From positions 950,058 to 1,014,057 of the forward strand of contig SPDP01000002.1 in assembly GCA_009360345.1 (NCBI GenBank): 64,000 nt of DNA. Reading direction: 5' to 3'. Below, one piece after another: positions 8,360 through 15,872 of the stretch; positions within the stretch are counted from its first letter, which is position 1, and each line of letters begins with the position of its first letter. This DNA comes from Alcaligenaceae bacterium SAGV5 (GTDB lineage: Bacteria; Pseudomonadota; Gammaproteobacteria; Burkholderiales; Burkholderiaceae_B). A program made the translations under genes and the position numbers. The notes under the pieces are model-generated. The model was not told where the DNA came from. It searched no databases and saw only the letters and a list, made by a program, of their open reading frames with translations.

Positions 8360-8902
8360 CTACGACGGCGCGCCTTCTTTTCTGAATAGCCGCTTCCAGC
8401 GGGGAAGGGCATTCCCGGAGGAGTCGGCCGCCGCCGTGGCGTCGGCCGGCGCGTCGCCGGTGCCCGGTTGCATGAGCGCGTTGAACTTGCCGAAGAAATC
8501 GTCCGACAGTTTGCGCGCGGCGGCTTCGATCAGCCTGGCGCCGACCTGCGCCAGCTTGCCGCCGATCGAGGCATCGACGGTATAGGCCAACCGCGTGGCA
8601 TCGGCCTCGGGTTCGAGCCGGACGGCGGCCGTGCCCTTGCCGAATCCGGCGGCGCCGCCCTGGCCTTCGAACTCCAGGCTGTAGGACGTCGGGGCCTGGA
8701 TGTCCAGCAGCCGCAACCGGCCCTTGAATTTCGCGCTGATGGGGCCGATGCGCACACTCATGTCGACCCGGTAGGCATGCTCGCCGTCTTCCGTGAGGGC
8801 ATCGCAGCCTGGGATGCATTGCCGCAGCACCTCGGGATCGTTCAGCGCTTCCCACGTCGTTCGCTGGTCCGCGGGTATCCGTTGTTCACCAACCAATTGC
8901 AT
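8360..8902 (-). CDS. CoxG-like SRPBCC protein
   Basis: This 180-residue CoxG-family protein has a START/SRPBCC-like hydrophobic cavity domain (about residues 1-145) and a Pro/Ala-rich tail. In carboxydotrophs CoxG helps attach the enzyme to the membrane; in other operons the family accompanies molybdenum hydroxylases. Its presence here supports linking this block to the hydroxylase at 3502-7233. The ATG at 8902 is preceded by AAGGAG. It is transcribed after the cupin gene (25 bp gap), so the cupin promoter at 9527-9555 probably drives both. Confidence 0.85.
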   Translation of the reverse strand: MQLVGEQRIPADQRTTWEALNDPEVLRQCIPGCDALTEDGEHAYRVDMSVRIGPISAKFKGRLRLLDIQAPTSYSLEFEGQGGAAGFGKGTAAVRLEPEADATRLAYTVDASIGGKLAQVGARLIEAAARKLSDDFFGKFNALMQPGTGDAPADATAAADSSGNALPRWKRLFRKEGAPS

Positions 8903-8919
8903 CGCTCGTTCTCCTTGGA

Positions 8920-9517
8920 GGGTGGGTCTAGTCGCGTGGGACGGAGGTGAGGTGTCCGTCGCGTTTCTGGAAGAGGTCGTCGCTGGCATAGCCCATGAGT
9001 TCAGGTTGGGCGCGGCCGAGCATGACCTGGAAGTAGACGGGTTCGAGGCTGCGGTTTTCGTAGCCGTGGATGACGCCGGGCGGGCAGGCGGCGCATTCCC
9101 AGGGGGCCAGGCGTCGCCAGGCCTTGTTGCCGTCTTCGTCCTGGAAGAAGACGTCGAGGAAGCCCTGCAGGACGAAGAAGACTTCTTCGACTTCGTGGGT
9201 GTGGGCGGCGTTTCCCTGTCCGGGCTCGACGTACATGATGCTCAGGGTGAAGCCGCGCGGGGGGATGGCGGAGGCATCGTTGTGCTTGCCGGAGCCGCCG
9301 GCGCCGATGAAGCGGTGCTGGGCGCGCTTGAATCCTTCGATCCTGGCGTCTTCGAAGGCGGCCCAGTCGGGGGTCTTGTCGCGGAATCGGCCGACGAACC
9401 GGGTGGCGATGTCTTCGAGCGAAGCGTCCTGGAGTTCGGGCGGTCTGGGGTGGCGTGCGATGGCCATCGTGGGTTCCTCTGGAAGGGATGGAGGGCGATG
9501 GCGCGCGGCGGCCATCG
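8920..9517. repeat. Near-identical duplicated segment, copy 1
   Basis: This 598-bp segment spans the whole cupin gene and its leader and is repeated at 12987-13584, offset 4067 bp, same orientation. The copies differ by one base (T at 9006, C at 13073), which is silent (CAA/CAG). Beyond 9517 similarity continues through the operator to 9556 but with six mismatches in 22 bp. No terminal inverted repeats or transposase flank it. Confidence 0.95.
8928..9467 (-). CDS. Cupin-domain protein, copy 1
   Basis: This 179-residue single-domain cupin has the first metal motif with His89, His91 and Glu95 (AAHTHEVEEVFFVLQG) and the second with His134 (PPGVIHGYEN), so the metal site looks complete. Family members include dioxygenases, isomerases and sensors; none can be chosen from sequence alone. 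The ATG at 9467 has an AGAGGA ribosome site. The protein is identical to the copy at 12995-13534. Here it is followed by the CoxG-like gene and preceded by an operator-containing promoter. Confidence 0.85.
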   Translation of the reverse strand: MAIARHPRPPELQDASLEDIATRFVGRFRDKTPDWAAFEDARIEGFKRAQHRFIGAGGSGKHNDASAIPPRGFTLSIMYVEPGQGNAAHTHEVEEVFFVLQGFLDVFFQDEDGNKAWRRLAPWECAACPPGVIHGYENRSLEPVYFQVMLGRAQPELMGYASDDLFQKRDGHLTSVPRD

Positions 9518-9526
9518 TTCAACCAC

Positions 9527-9555
9527 ACGATAGAGTAAATTGACTAAATGGTCAA
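9527..9555 (-). promoter_or_regulatory. Cupin copy 1 promoter with TetR-type operator (site 3)
   Basis: On the minus strand TTGACC (9555-9550) and TATCGT (9532-9527) are separated by 17 bp. The -35 box is one arm of the dyad TTGACTAAATGGTCAA (9540-9555). A repressor bound there would cover the -35 box. The same arrangement is kept at 13594-13622. Confidence 0.65.
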
Positions 9556-9592
9556 TCTTAAGCGCCGGAAATCCGATCCGGCGCAGTGCCGG

Positions 9593-10279
9593 TCAATCCT
9601 TTTTCAGATACCGGATCACCATGTCCGCCGCGTGCTCCAGGCGTTGCCGGACCCGCTGCGGCGTCATCAGCTTCTGCCGGAAAATGGCCTCGAAGGTGTG
9701 CTGGTTGTTGACGTAGTGGGCGGTCAGCGAGGTCACCGAGATGTAGAGATCGATGGGATCGATGTCGTCGCGGAAGACGCCCGCCTCGCGGCCGCGGGCC
9801 AGCAACTGTTCGATCGTGTCCAGCAGCGGGTTGTACAGGTCCGAGATGGCCGCGTCGCTGGCGACGTGCCTGCCGCCGGCCAGGTTCTCGCTCATCAGCA
9901 GGCGCTGGAACTCGGGGAACTGGACCCAGATCTTGCCCGTGGAGATGACCAGGCGGCGCATGGCCGCCTCGGGATCGACCGTGCGCAGCTGGATGTCCTG
10001 CTGCCGGCTGCGGATGTTTTCGTAGGTATGGGTCAGCACCGCGACGAACAGTCCGTCCTTGTTGCCGAAGTGGTGGTAGAGCAGGTTCTTGTTCACGCCC
10101 GCCCGCAGCGCGATCTCGTCCACGCGCGCGCCTTCGAAACCTTTCTGCGAGAACTCCTGGATGGACGCCTCGATGATGGACAGGCGGGTGCGGGCGGCGC
10201 TTTCCCGCGGGCCGCCGGTTCGGCGCCTGGGGGTTTCGGGAGCGGTGGTGTCTGCTTTTTTTGGAGTCATGGCGGACAT
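9593..10279 (-). CDS. TetR/AcrR-family transcriptional regulator
   Basis: This 228-residue protein has a TetR helix-turn-helix at about residues 30-78 (EFSQKGFEGARVDEIALRAG, then NKNLLYHHFGNKDGLF) and a helical ligand-binding C-terminus. It lies between the cupin promoter at 9527-9555 and the aldehyde dehydrogenase promoter at 10387-10416, both of which hold a dyad shared with four other sites in the block. It is therefore the best candidate repressor of the whole 2.3-13.7 kb regulon. The start could be ATG 10279 or ATG 10270; neither has a clear ribosome site. The ligand is unknown. Confidence 0.88.
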   Translation of the reverse strand: MSAMTPKKADTTAPETPRRRTGGPRESAARTRLSIIEASIQEFSQKGFEGARVDEIALRAGVNKNLLYHHFGNKDGLFVAVLTHTYENIRSRQQDIQLRTVDPEAAMRRLVISTGKIWVQFPEFQRLLMSENLAGGRHVASDAAISDLYNPLLDTIEQLLARGREAGVFRDDIDPIDLYISVTSLTAHYVNNQHTFEAIFRQKLMTPQRVRQRLEHAADMVIRYLKKD

Positions 10280-10386
10280 AGGGACTTAAAGGCTAGGGGT
10301 GCCGTGCAAGTGTACATGCAGCGGGATTCGTGCCCGCGAGTAGGTACGCCGCGCGGGCGGGGGATTTTCGTCTTTTCTTCTTTAAA

Positions 10387-10416
10387 TTGACTAAATAGTC
10401 AAACAAACTCTAGAAT
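10387..10416 (+). promoter_or_regulatory. Aldehyde dehydrogenase promoter with TetR-type operator (site 4)
   Basis: TTGACT (10387-10392) and TAGAAT (10411-10416) with an 18-bp spacer form a promoter. The dyad TTGACTAAATAGTCAA (10387-10402) begins with the same -35 box and is perfect over 7-bp arms (TTGACTA/TAGTCAA). This is the most symmetrical site in the block. It lies 107 bp upstream of the TetR gene start, so it may also control that gene. Confidence 0.65.
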
Positions 10417-10460
10417 GGAAAACACTTTCCTCTTCTTCTGATCTTGCGAGCGAGCCTGCC

Positions 10461-11885
10461 TTGGATATCCTGCACAGCTTCATCGATGGCCAGTCCGTAC
10501 CCGCCACCGGGACGACAATCACGCTGGAATCGCCCCAGCATGCGGACCGGCGCCTGGTCCTGGCCGAGGCTTCGGACGAGCTATGCGCGCGGGCCGTCGC
10601 CTCTGCCCTGGCCGCGTTCCGCCGCCATGCCGCGACGCCGGTGGTGGAGCGGGCGGCTTTGCTGAACCGGGCCGCGGACCTGTTGGAAGCGCGAGTGGAG
10701 GCGGTGGCGGAACTCTTGGTGAGCGACGTCGGCAAGCCCGTCCGGGTCGCGCGCGTCGAGGTCGTTCGCGGGGCCCAGTTCCTTCGCGCCTGCGCGGTGC
10801 AGCTCCAGACCCTGACCGGCGAGATGCTGCCGCTCGACGCGGTCGCGGCGGGCGTGGGGCGGCATGGCCTGGTGCGCCGGGTGCCGTATGGAGTCGTGGC
10901 GGCGATCACCCCGTTCAATGCGCCCGTCAACCTGTTGGTGCAGAAGGTGGCGCCGGCCCTGGCGGCGGGCAATGCCGTCGTGGTCAAGCCGCATCCGGCC
11001 GGTACGCGCGCGGCGCTGGCCGTCGCCGCGCTGTTCGTGGAAGCCGGCCTGGCGCCCGGGTTGTTCAACGTGGTGTGCGGCGACCGCTCCCCGGCGCAGG
11101 CCTTGGCGCGGGACGAGCGGGTCCGCGTCGTTACGTTCACCGGCGGCACGGCGGCCGGCGATGCGCTGGCGCGCACGGCCGGCGCCAAGAAGTTCGTGGC
11201 GGAGCTGGGTTCGAACGCGGCCAATGTCGTGCTGGCCGACGCCGACCTGGCCGATGCCGCCCGCCGCATCGCCGCCGCAGCCTTCGAGGCAAGCGGCCAG
11301 CAGTGCGTGTCCGCGCAACGCGTGATCGTGGAGGCGCCGGTGTATGACGCCTTCCTGCCGCTGTTCGTCGAAGCGGCCCGGGCCTTGCGCGTGGGCAGCG
11401 CCGAAGACCAGGCCACCGATGTCGGCCCCATGGTGTCGCGCGCGGCGGCGGACCGCGTCATGGCCATGGCGCGCCGGTCCGTCGAGCAGGGCGCCCGGTA
11501 TGCCCTGGAGCCGCGGCAGGACGGCTGCCGGGTCAGCCCCGGCATCCTGGTCGATGCGCCCGCCGGCAGCCCCATCTGGGCGGACGAGGCGTTCGGTCCC
11601 CTGGCGGTCGTACAGCGCGCCGCCGATGCGCAGGATGCCCTGCAACTGGCGAACGATTCGCCGTTCGGCCTGCAGGGCGCGGTGTTCACCCGCAGCCTGG
11701 GCAATGCCTTCCTGTTCGCCGACGGTTTCGAGGTGGGTTCTTTGTGGATCAACGAGGCCAGCCGCTTCCGGCTGGACATGTATCCCTTCGGCGGCGCCAA
11801 GCAGTCGGGTTTTGGCCGGGAAGGCGTGCGCTATGCGATAGAGGAGCTGTCGCAGCTCCGCTTCATCGGCATCCGGCCGCTGTAG
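10461..11885 (+). CDS. NAD(P)-dependent aldehyde dehydrogenase
   Basis: This 474-residue aldehyde dehydrogenase superfamily enzyme oxidises an aldehyde to the acid. Asn153 (PFNAPV), Glu248 (FVAELGSNA) and the nucleophile Cys282 (SGQQCVSAQR) are all present, as is the TFTGGT cofactor loop near residue 225. It starts with TTG at 10461 (peptide start DILHSFIDGQ), because the ALDH-like N-terminal strand begins there; the ribosome site is weak. It is transcribed alone from an operator-bearing promoter, so its aldehyde is probably an intermediate of the same regulon. The substrate is unknown. Confidence 0.88.
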   Translation: MDILHSFIDGQSVPATGTTITLESPQHADRRLVLAEASDELCARAVASALAAFRRHAATPVVERAALLNRAADLLEARVEAVAELLVSDVGKPVRVARVEVVRGAQFLRACAVQLQTLTGEMLPLDAVAAGVGRHGLVRRVPYGVVAAITPFNAPVNLLVQKVAPALAAGNAVVVKPHPAGTRAALAVAALFVEAGLAPGLFNVVCGDRSPAQALARDERVRVVTFTGGTAAGDALARTAGAKKFVAELGSNAANVVLADADLADAARRIAAAAFEASGQQCVSAQRVIVEAPVYDAFLPLFVEAARALRVGSAEDQATDVGPMVSRAAADRVMAMARRSVEQGARYALEPRQDGCRVSPGILVDAPAGSPIWADEAFGPLAVVQRAADAQDALQLANDSPFGLQGAVFTRSLGNAFLFADGFEVGSLWINEASRFRLDMYPFGGAKQSGFGREGVRYAIEELSQLRFIGIRPL

Positions 11886-11925
11886 CGAGGGCCGGCCGCG
11901 CGCCGCGGCCGGGATGCCCCTTCGC

Positions 11926-11947
11926 GGGACGCCCCTGGGGGCGTCCC
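11926..11947. terminator. Bidirectional hairpin terminator
   Basis: GGGACGCCCC at 11926-11935 pairs with GGGGCGTCCC at 11938-11947 in the space between the convergent aldehyde dehydrogenase and Bug genes. GATTCCTT follows on the plus strand. It is a very stable stem with a weak T-tract. Confidence 0.65.
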
Positions 11948-11960
11948 GATTCCTTGCCGG

Positions 11961-12926
11961 TCAGTTGACGGTTGCGCCGGACTGCCTGACGACCACGCGC
12001 CATTTCTCGATCTCGGTCTTCAGGAAGGTCTGGAACGCCTCCGGGCTGCCGCCCATGATGTCGAACCCCTGGCCGATCAACTGCTGCTGCACGTCCGGCC
12101 GCGCCAGGATCCTGGCCGATTCGTTGTTGAGGGTGTCGACCACGCCGCGCGGCGTGCCGGCGGGGGCGACCAGTCCGAACCAGGCCACGGCCTCGAAACC
12201 GGGCAGGCCGCTTTCATGGAGCGTCGGTACTTCCGGCAGCCAGGACAGCCGGTTCCGGGTCGTGACCGCGAGCAGGGTGACGTTGCCGTTCTTGGCCAGG
12301 GCGAGCGCGTTGGGGATGTTGGGGAACATCAGGGTGGTCTCGTTGCGCATGACCGCCGTCAGCGCTTCCGACGAGCCTTTGTAGGGGACGTGCATCAACT
12401 GGACGCCGGTCATGGATTTGAAGAGTTCGCCAGCCAGGTGCTGCGACGTCCCGTTGCCGCCGGAGCTGAAACTGAGTTCGCCGGGCCTGGCCCGGGCGGC
12501 CTTGACCAGGTCGGCGACGGACTTGATGCCGGAGGCGGGCGAGACCACGAGGGCGTTGGGGTTCGAGGCCAGCACGATGATGGGCGCGAAATCCTTGACC
12601 GGATCGTAGGGCATCTTCGTGTACAGCGATGGATTGATGGCGTGCGAGCTGACCGAGGCCAGCAGCAGCGTATAGCCGTCGGGCGTCGACTTGGCGACGT
12701 AGTCGCCGGCGATATTGCCGCCGGCGCCCGGACGGTTCTCGACGACGAACGCGACCTTCAGCGCTTTGCCCAGTTGTTCGGCCATCACGCGTGCCAGCAT
12801 GTCCGAGGTGGCGCCGGGCGGCGCGGTGACGACGATCCGCACGGGTTTGGCGGGGTAGGTGTCGGCGGCGGCCGGGGCCGTCATTGCAATGGTCGCGCAG
12901 ACGAATGCCAGTTTCATTCGATTCAC
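11961..12926 (-). CDS. Bug/TctC-family periplasmic substrate-binding protein
   Basis: This 321-residue Bug receptor has a signal peptide of about 21 residues (cleaved near PAAA-D) and the motifs TAPPGATSDMLAR and NRPGAGGNIAGD. The start is GTG at 12926, set by AGGAGA seven nucleotides upstream; an ATG three codons later is the alternative. It lies 68 bp after cupin copy 2 on the same strand and is probably co-transcribed with it from the operator-bearing promoter at 13594-13622. The ligand is presumably a carboxylate. Confidence 0.9.
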   Translation of the reverse strand: MNRMKLAFVCATIAMTAPAAADTYPAKPVRIVVTAPPGATSDMLARVMAEQLGKALKVAFVVENRPGAGGNIAGDYVAKSTPDGYTLLLASVSSHAINPSLYTKMPYDPVKDFAPIIVLASNPNALVVSPASGIKSVADLVKAARARPGELSFSSGGNGTSQHLAGELFKSMTGVQLMHVPYKGSSEALTAVMRNETTLMFPNIPNALALAKNGNVTLLAVTTRNRLSWLPEVPTLHESGLPGFEAVAWFGLVAPAGTPRGVVDTLNNESARILARPDVQQQLIGQGFDIMGGSPEAFQTFLKTEIEKWRVVVRQSGATVN

Positions 12927-12986
12927 AGCGTGTTCTCCTGCAAGCGGCGGCGCCGCGCGAGCGTCGCTTCGCCCGGCGGGGGCGCG

Positions 12987-13584
12987 GGGTGGGTCTAGTC
13001 GCGTGGGACGGAGGTGAGGTGTCCGTCGCGTTTCTGGAAGAGGTCGTCGCTGGCATAGCCCATGAGTTCAGGCTGGGCGCGGCCGAGCATGACCTGGAAG
13101 TAGACGGGTTCGAGGCTGCGGTTTTCGTAGCCGTGGATGACGCCGGGCGGGCAGGCGGCGCATTCCCAGGGGGCCAGGCGTCGCCAGGCCTTGTTGCCGT
13201 CTTCGTCCTGGAAGAAGACGTCGAGGAAGCCCTGCAGGACGAAGAAGACTTCTTCGACTTCGTGGGTGTGGGCGGCGTTTCCCTGTCCGGGCTCGACGTA
13301 CATGATGCTCAGGGTGAAGCCGCGCGGGGGGATGGCGGAGGCATCGTTGTGCTTGCCGGAGCCGCCGGCGCCGATGAAGCGGTGCTGGGCGCGCTTGAAT
13401 CCTTCGATCCTGGCGTCTTCGAAGGCGGCCCAGTCGGGGGTCTTGTCGCGGAATCGGCCGACGAACCGGGTGGCGATGTCTTCGAGCGAAGCGTCCTGGA
13501 GTTCGGGCGGTCTGGGGTGGCGTGCGATGGCCATCGTGGGTTCCTCTGGAAGGGATGGAGGGCGATGGCGCGCGGCGGCCATCG
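12987..13584. repeat. Near-identical duplicated segment, copy 2
   Basis: This is the second copy of the 598-bp segment at 8920-9517, direct orientation, with a single silent base difference. The left edge is the GGGTGGGTCTA just after the stop codon, and the right edge lies in the leader, after which the promoter spacer has drifted but the -10 box and operator have not. Confidence 0.95.
12995..13534 (-). CDS. Cupin-domain protein, copy 2
   Basis: This 179-residue cupin is identical in protein sequence to the one at 8928-9467, with His89, His91, Glu95 and His134 as the probable metal ligands. Here its downstream partner is a Bug receptor rather than the CoxG-like gene. Two operator-like dyads lie upstream (13607-13622 and 13691-13706). 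Having two copies in one regulon suggests a dosage need or recent gene conversion. The catalytic or sensory role is unknown. Confidence 0.85.
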   Translation of the reverse strand: MAIARHPRPPELQDASLEDIATRFVGRFRDKTPDWAAFEDARIEGFKRAQHRFIGAGGSGKHNDASAIPPRGFTLSIMYVEPGQGNAAHTHEVEEVFFVLQGFLDVFFQDEDGNKAWRRLAPWECAACPPGVIHGYENRSLEPVYFQVMLGRAQPELMGYASDDLFQKRDGHLTSVPRD

Positions 13585-13593
13585 CTCAATCGC

Positions 13594-13622
13594 ACGATAG
13601 GTTAAGTTGACTAAATGGTCAA
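13594..13622 (-). promoter_or_regulatory. Cupin copy 2 promoter with TetR-type operator (site 5)
   Basis: TTGACC (13622-13617) and TATCGT (13599-13594) on the minus strand are 17 bp apart, and the dyad TTGACTAAATGGTCAA covers 13607-13622. Relative to copy 1 the spacer has three substitutions, but both boxes and the dyad are unchanged. Confidence 0.65.
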
Positions 13623-13690
13623 TATTTTGATTTTCAGTATTATTTTTTTGGTATTTTGTTTGTCTTAGTTTTGGTTATGGATTCTAATTA
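13623..13690. other. Strongly AT-rich upstream stretch
   Basis: About 68 bp of almost pure T/A-rich sequence with runs such as ATTTTTTTGG stand out against the GC-rich surroundings. It lies immediately upstream of the cupin copy 2 promoter as read on the minus strand, so it could act as an UP element or a bent/H-NS-type binding region. No coding frame is supported. Confidence 0.5.
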
Positions 13691-13706
13691 TTGACTGTAT
13701 GGTAAG
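13691..13706. promoter_or_regulatory. Degenerate TetR-type operator (site 6)
   Basis: TTGACTGTATGGTAAG keeps the left arm TTGACTGTA of sites 1 and 2, but the right arm is imperfect (GGTAAG in place of GGTCAA). It is 84 bp from site 5, recalling the paired sites at 2354 and 2419. Confidence 0.4.
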
Positions 13707-13713
13707 TAACGAA

Positions 13714-13733
13714 GGCCCGGCAGGGGCCGGGCC
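13714..13733 (-). terminator. Terminator after aspartoacylase-like gene
   Basis: GGCCCGGC (13714-13721) pairs with GCCGGGCC (13726-13733) around an AGGG loop. On the minus strand it starts 9 bp after the stop at 13742 and is followed by TTCGTTACTT, as expected for an intrinsic terminator. Confidence 0.65.
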
Positions 13734-13741
13734 CCGGGACT

Positions 13742-14698
13742 TCAGGCGACGCGCCGGGCCAGCCTGACCACGGTTACGCCGGGCACGAGTTGCCGCAGGG
13801 ACGGCATGACCAGCGTGCAATGGTCGTACGGCGTGGTGACGGGCTCGCCGTCCTGCCAGCCGATGACGGTGCCGGCATGCTCCAGTTCCTCCAGTCCCTG
13901 CCAGGGCTGGGCGAACCGGAAGTCCATGCTGCGCGCGACCACCGGTTGCGTGACCTCGATCGCCTGCTGGGCGCCAGGAGCGGGGACGATCCACGCCGCG
14001 GGCATGTCGTGCTCGTCGACGATGCCCGAGGCGCGCAGGAAGCGTCCCACCTGGTCCAGCGCCACGGTGCGGCTCTCGATGGCGCCGTGGTAGCCGCATT
14101 CGATCAGCAGCGAGCGCGTGCCGTTGTCCGCCATCTGGCCGAAGCGGCCGTAGTCGCGCATGCGCACGCCGTCCTGGTGGCCGGCGTCGACGATGACGTG
14201 GCGCGGTGCGCCCAATTCGCGGGCCAGATCCAGGTTGCGCGGCTGCATGCCCGTCAGCAGCAGCGGCGCGCACGGCTCGTGCATGGAGTGCAGGTCCAGC
14301 AGCCAGTCGGCCTGCCGCACCCAGGGCTGCAGCGCGGCGGCGCGCGTGCGTTCGCGGGTGGTGGGGGCGGCGAGCTTGTCGTCGCTCCAGACCCGGTTCA
14401 GATCTTCATCCAGGTAGCGCGAGGCATCGTGGCGCGCGGCGTCGAAGGTATCGAACGCGGTCAGGTTGCAGAACGCCAGCGTCAGCTTGCCGCGCCGGGG
14501 CCGCAGGCCAGCCTCGAGCACGGCCTTGACCGCCCAGGCGCCGCACAGCTCGTTGCCATGGACCAGAGATGTGACCAGGACATGGCGCCCGGGCGTGCCC
14601 GAATCGAAGTGCCAGACGCCTTCGACGCCGGTATTGCCGGCGCGCACGGCGGACAGGTCGGGCACGGGCAGCAGGAAGTCGTGGGTCGCCATGGTCAT
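13742..14698 (-). CDS. Succinylglutamate desuccinylase/aspartoacylase family hydrolase
   Basis: This 318-residue zinc carboxypeptidase-like amidohydrolase has the metal motif HGNE near residues 47-50, DLNR at about 98-101 and LLDLHSMHEP near residue 130, where the second zinc His lies. The family deacylates N-acyl amino acids or similar amides. It overlaps the upstream Bug gene by ATGA (14695-14698), so the two are translationally coupled; the Bug protein probably binds its substrate or precursor. It belongs to the aspartoacylase-like branch and is not a typical arginine-catabolic AstE, since no other ast genes are near. Confidence 0.83.
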   Translation of the reverse strand: MTMATHDFLLPVPDLSAVRAGNTGVEGVWHFDSGTPGRHVLVTSLVHGNELCGAWAVKAVLEAGLRPRRGKLTLAFCNLTAFDTFDAARHDASRYLDEDLNRVWSDDKLAAPTTRERTRAAALQPWVRQADWLLDLHSMHEPCAPLLLTGMQPRNLDLARELGAPRHVIVDAGHQDGVRMRDYGRFGQMADNGTRSLLIECGYHGAIESRTVALDQVGRFLRASGIVDEHDMPAAWIVPAPGAQQAIEVTQPVVARSMDFRFAQPWQGLEELEHAGTVIGWQDGEPVTTPYDHCTLVMPSLRQLVPGVTVVRLARRVA

Positions 14699-15669
14699 TC
14701 CTCGATCCTGGCGAACTCGACGATGCGCTTGTACTTCTCGGTTTCCTTGCGCTGGAACTGGGCAAGATCGACGCCCGGCGCGGCCACCGTCGATCCCGAC
14801 TCCTGCATCTTGCCGCGGAACTCAGGCATTTTCAGGACATCGTCCAGCGCGGCGCGCAGTTTTCCGACCACGGGCCCGGGCACGTGGGCGGGGCCGTACA
14901 GGCCGAACCAGATGTCCATGTCGACGTCCTTCAGGCCGGCTTCGGCGAAGGTGGGGATCTCGGGCGCGAGCGGCGCGCGCGTGGCCTGCATCAGGCCGAT
15001 GGGCGCCAGCTTGCCGGCGCGGATGTTGGCAAGCGCGCTCGACAGCACGAACACGCCGAATTGCAACTGGCCGCCCATGATGTCGCTGGCCAGGGGCGCG
15101 ACGCCGCGATAGGGCACGTGCACGAGTTGCAGGCCGCCTGCTTCCTTCACGCTTTCGGCGGACAGATGCAGGGCGGTGCCGACGCCCGAGGTGCCGAAGC
15201 TGAACTTGCCGGGATGGGCGCGGGCCTGGGCCAGGAAGTCGGAGATGTTCTTGACCGGGGAGTTGGCCGAGGCCACCAGCACCATGGGCTGGGTGCTGAT
15301 CATGCCGATGGGCGTGAAGTCCTTCAGGCCGTCATACTTGACCGCCTTGTTGATGAGGCTGGCGATGGCCATTTCGTTGGACGCGCCGAGCAGCAGCGTA
15401 TAGCCGTCGGGGCGGGCCTTGGCCACGCGCTGGGCGCCGATCGCGCCGCCGGCGCCCCCCACGTTCTCGACGATGACCCGCTCGCCGATGCGCTTGGACA
15501 GTGCTTCGCCGAACAGGCGGGCGGTCAGGTCGGTGCTGCCGCCCGCCGGGTAGCCCACCACCAGGGTGATGGGACGGGCGGGATAGTCGTCCTGCGCGTG
15601 GGCGGCGCCGGCGGCACAGGCGGCGAGCGCCAGCATGAGCGCGCGGCGGGTAAGGGTAGGCTGGTTCAT
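14695..15669 (-). CDS. Bug/TctC-family periplasmic substrate-binding protein
   Basis: This 324-residue Bug receptor has an N-terminal signal containing paired arginines (TRRALMLALAA), so Tat export is possible, cleaved near AHA-Q. It carries the GYPAGGSTDLTAR and NVGGAGGAIGA motifs. Translationally coupled to the aspartoacylase-like hydrolase downstream. The two probably serve uptake and cleavage of one N-acyl compound (inference). The LysR gene at 15873 is upstream on the same strand. Confidence 0.9.
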   Translation of the reverse strand: MNQPTLTRRALMLALAACAAGAAHAQDDYPARPITLVVGYPAGGSTDLTARLFGEALSKRIGERVIVENVGGAGGAIGAQRVAKARPDGYTLLLGASNEMAIASLINKAVKYDGLKDFTPIGMISTQPMVLVASANSPVKNISDFLAQARAHPGKFSFGTSGVGTALHLSAESVKEAGGLQLVHVPYRGVAPLASDIMGGQLQFGVFVLSSALANIRAGKLAPIGLMQATRAPLAPEIPTFAEAGLKDVDMDIWFGLYGPAHVPGPVVGKLRAALDDVLKMPEFRGKMQESGSTVAAPGVDLAQFQRKETEKYKRIVEFARIEE

Positions 15670-15734
15670 GGCGGGGCCCCGTACAGAGCAGTTATCGTGC
15701 CGCCATCCTTGCGCATGGCATCGATGGGAAGGTG

Positions 15735-15763
15735 CGAATCAGGCACGCATGCGTGCGGATTCG
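15735..15763. promoter_or_regulatory. Long palindrome between LysR and Bug genes
   Basis: A perfect 14-bp palindrome GCACGCATGCGTGC (15743-15756) is flanked by further arms, CGAATC (15735-15740) and GATTCG (15758-15763), with one base of asymmetry. There is no T-tract, so it is more like an operator or processing hairpin than a terminator. It lies 66 bp upstream of the Bug start at 15669. Confidence 0.5.
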
Positions 15764-15872
15764 GCTCGCCACCAGGGTTTGCACCAGGTGGGGGCGGAAA
15801 GCGGCGGATATACGGAACGCTTGGCGCCCCAGGGTGGTGCGAGATGCCGGCCGAGGCACCTCGCCGCGCGGA

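Noticed and set aside
8920..13584. Cupin duplicate as part of a mobile element.
   Set aside because: No transposase, target duplications or terminal inverted repeats flank either copy.
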